DNA of 64,000 nucleotides from Paenibacillus pasadenensis (GTDB lineage: Bacteria; Bacillota; Bacilli; Paenibacillales; Paenibacillaceae), in contig NZ_JAMBOT010000014.1 of the NCBI RefSeq assembly GCF_023715725.1, forward strand, positions 1 through 64,000, in the 5' to 3' direction. The notes under the pieces were generated by a model. It was not told the DNA's origin and did no database searches. It saw only the letters and a program-made list of their open reading frames with translations. Positions within the stretch are counted from its first letter, which is position 1. Each line of letters starts with the position of its first letter. The translations under genes were made by a program, and so were the position numbers. Shown piece after piece: positions 63,533 to 64,000 of this stretch.

Positions 63533-64000
63533 ATGTCTGCTAAAACAAGCATTAGCAAAATCGTCGATTGCACCGTCCGTGACGGTGGATTAGTTAACAA
63601 TTGGGACTTCAGCATTGAATTTGTCCAGGATCTGTACCGCAGCCTCGATGAGGCAGGCGTTGAGTATATGGAGATTGGCTACAAGAACTCTCCGAAGCTG
63701 CTCAAGGGTGCCGAATCTGCAGGTCCTTGGCGCTTTCTGAATGATGACTTCCTGCGCAAGGTCATCCCGAACAAAGGCAAAACAAAGCTGTCCGCACTGG
63801 TCGACATCGGCCGTGTAGATGAAGCGGACGTGCTTCCGCGTACCGAAAGCATGCTGGACCTGATTCGTGTCGCTTGTTACATCCAGGATGTGGACAAGGC
63901 TCTGGAGCTGGTTTCGCTGTTCCACGAGCGCGGCTACGAGACGACGCTGAACATTATGGCGCTGTCCAACGTAATGGAGAACCAGCTGATTGAAGCGTTT
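63533..64000 (+). CDS. Aldolase-domain (DRE-TIM/HMGL-like) protein, 3'-truncated by window
   Basis: 156 residues before the window ends. Starts MSAKTSISKIVDCTVRDGGL with the R-DGG catalytic motif of the DRE-TIM metallolyases (4-hydroxy-2-oxovalerate aldolase/HMG-CoA lyase/LeuA class), then VEYMEIGYKNSPKLL and TTLNIMALSNVMENQLIEAF. A small aldolase-domain protein is likely; the substrate cannot be known. taagga precedes the ATG. Its end and neighbours lie outside the window. Confidence 0.8.
   Translation, partial: MSAKTSISKIVDCTVRDGGLVNNWDFSIEFVQDLYRSLDEAGVEYMEIGYKNSPKLLKGAESAGPWRFLNDDFLRKVIPNKGKTKLSALVDIGRVDEADVLPRTESMLDLIRVACYIQDVDKALELVSLFHERGYETTLNIMALSNVMENQLIEAF

Overview
The window looks like a chromosome segment of a Paenibacillus-type Bacillota (Firmicutes) bacterium. 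The gene content fits: infC-rpmI-rplT with an AUU-started IF-3, a T-box-controlled ilv-leu operon, a SigI/RsgI pair, a BceRSAB-like module, ytqA-ytqB and an exported protease carrying copper-amine-oxidase-N repeats. Strong Shine-Dalgarno sites, frequent TTG/GTG starts and moderately GC-rich coding with AT-rich accessory islands agree. No rRNA, tRNA, phage or cas genes were seen. The species is inferred, not proven.

Layout. 1-127: right end of an IS3-family element. 0.1-3.3 kb: dehydrogenase, pgi, yigZ. 3.4-7.4 kb: sulfate uptake operon cysT-cysW-cysA-sbp. 7.4-9.6 kb: odd intergenic-rich stretch with a 52-bp repeat array (A), an orphan gene, a frameshifted pyrH paralogue behind a small ORF and terminator, and a second array (C) of 20-bp palindromes at exactly 52-bp steps. 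9.6-14.1 kb: BceRSAB-like peptide-antibiotic sensing and resistance module. 14.1-20.3 kb: exported orphan, GH95-like glycosidase, and a PadR/HAAS-pentapeptide/ABC export operon. 21-25.3 kb: two-component system, CapD-like dehydratase and MurG-like transferase. 25.4-30.2 kb: GH5 lipoprotein, metallophosphoesterase, HAD phosphatase, CtpB-type protease. 30.2-31.7 kb: AT-rich island with an orphan gene, IS5 remnant and a DUF6143-like gene.

32-44.5 kb is mostly housekeeping: map, M24 peptidase, cupin, exported trypsin-like protease, B12/radical-SAM protein, manA (beside 52-bp array B), VOC protein, ytqB/ytqA, trmB and a PAP2 phosphatase. 45-47.7 kb: a GT2 glycosyltransferase, then the L20-type leader and infC-rpmI-rplT. 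48.9-55.6 kb: leucine T-box, ilvB-ilvH-ilvC-leuA-leuB (no leuCD follows). 55.7-57.4 kb: 2-Cys peroxiredoxin behind a PerR/Fur-like box and two small genes. 57.5-59.8 kb: sigI-rsgI. 60-63.4 kb: a degenerate RsbT-like protein next to a histidine kinase with an RsbU-type N-terminal domain, then pepA. The right edge cuts an aldolase-domain gene.

Most notable: (1) three separate palindrome-centred arrays (A, B, C) share a 52-bp period, about five helical turns, and A and B share a covarying hairpin core AAGGNCGT-N3-ACGNCCTT; (2) a degenerate RsbT-like switch protein is coupled to an RsbU_N-PAS-histidine kinase, suggesting stressosome-style partner switching wired to two-component signalling; (3) a frameshifted pyrH paralogue lies behind a possible leader-peptide attenuator; (4) mutually exclusive RNA folds are possible in the ilvH-ilvC gap.
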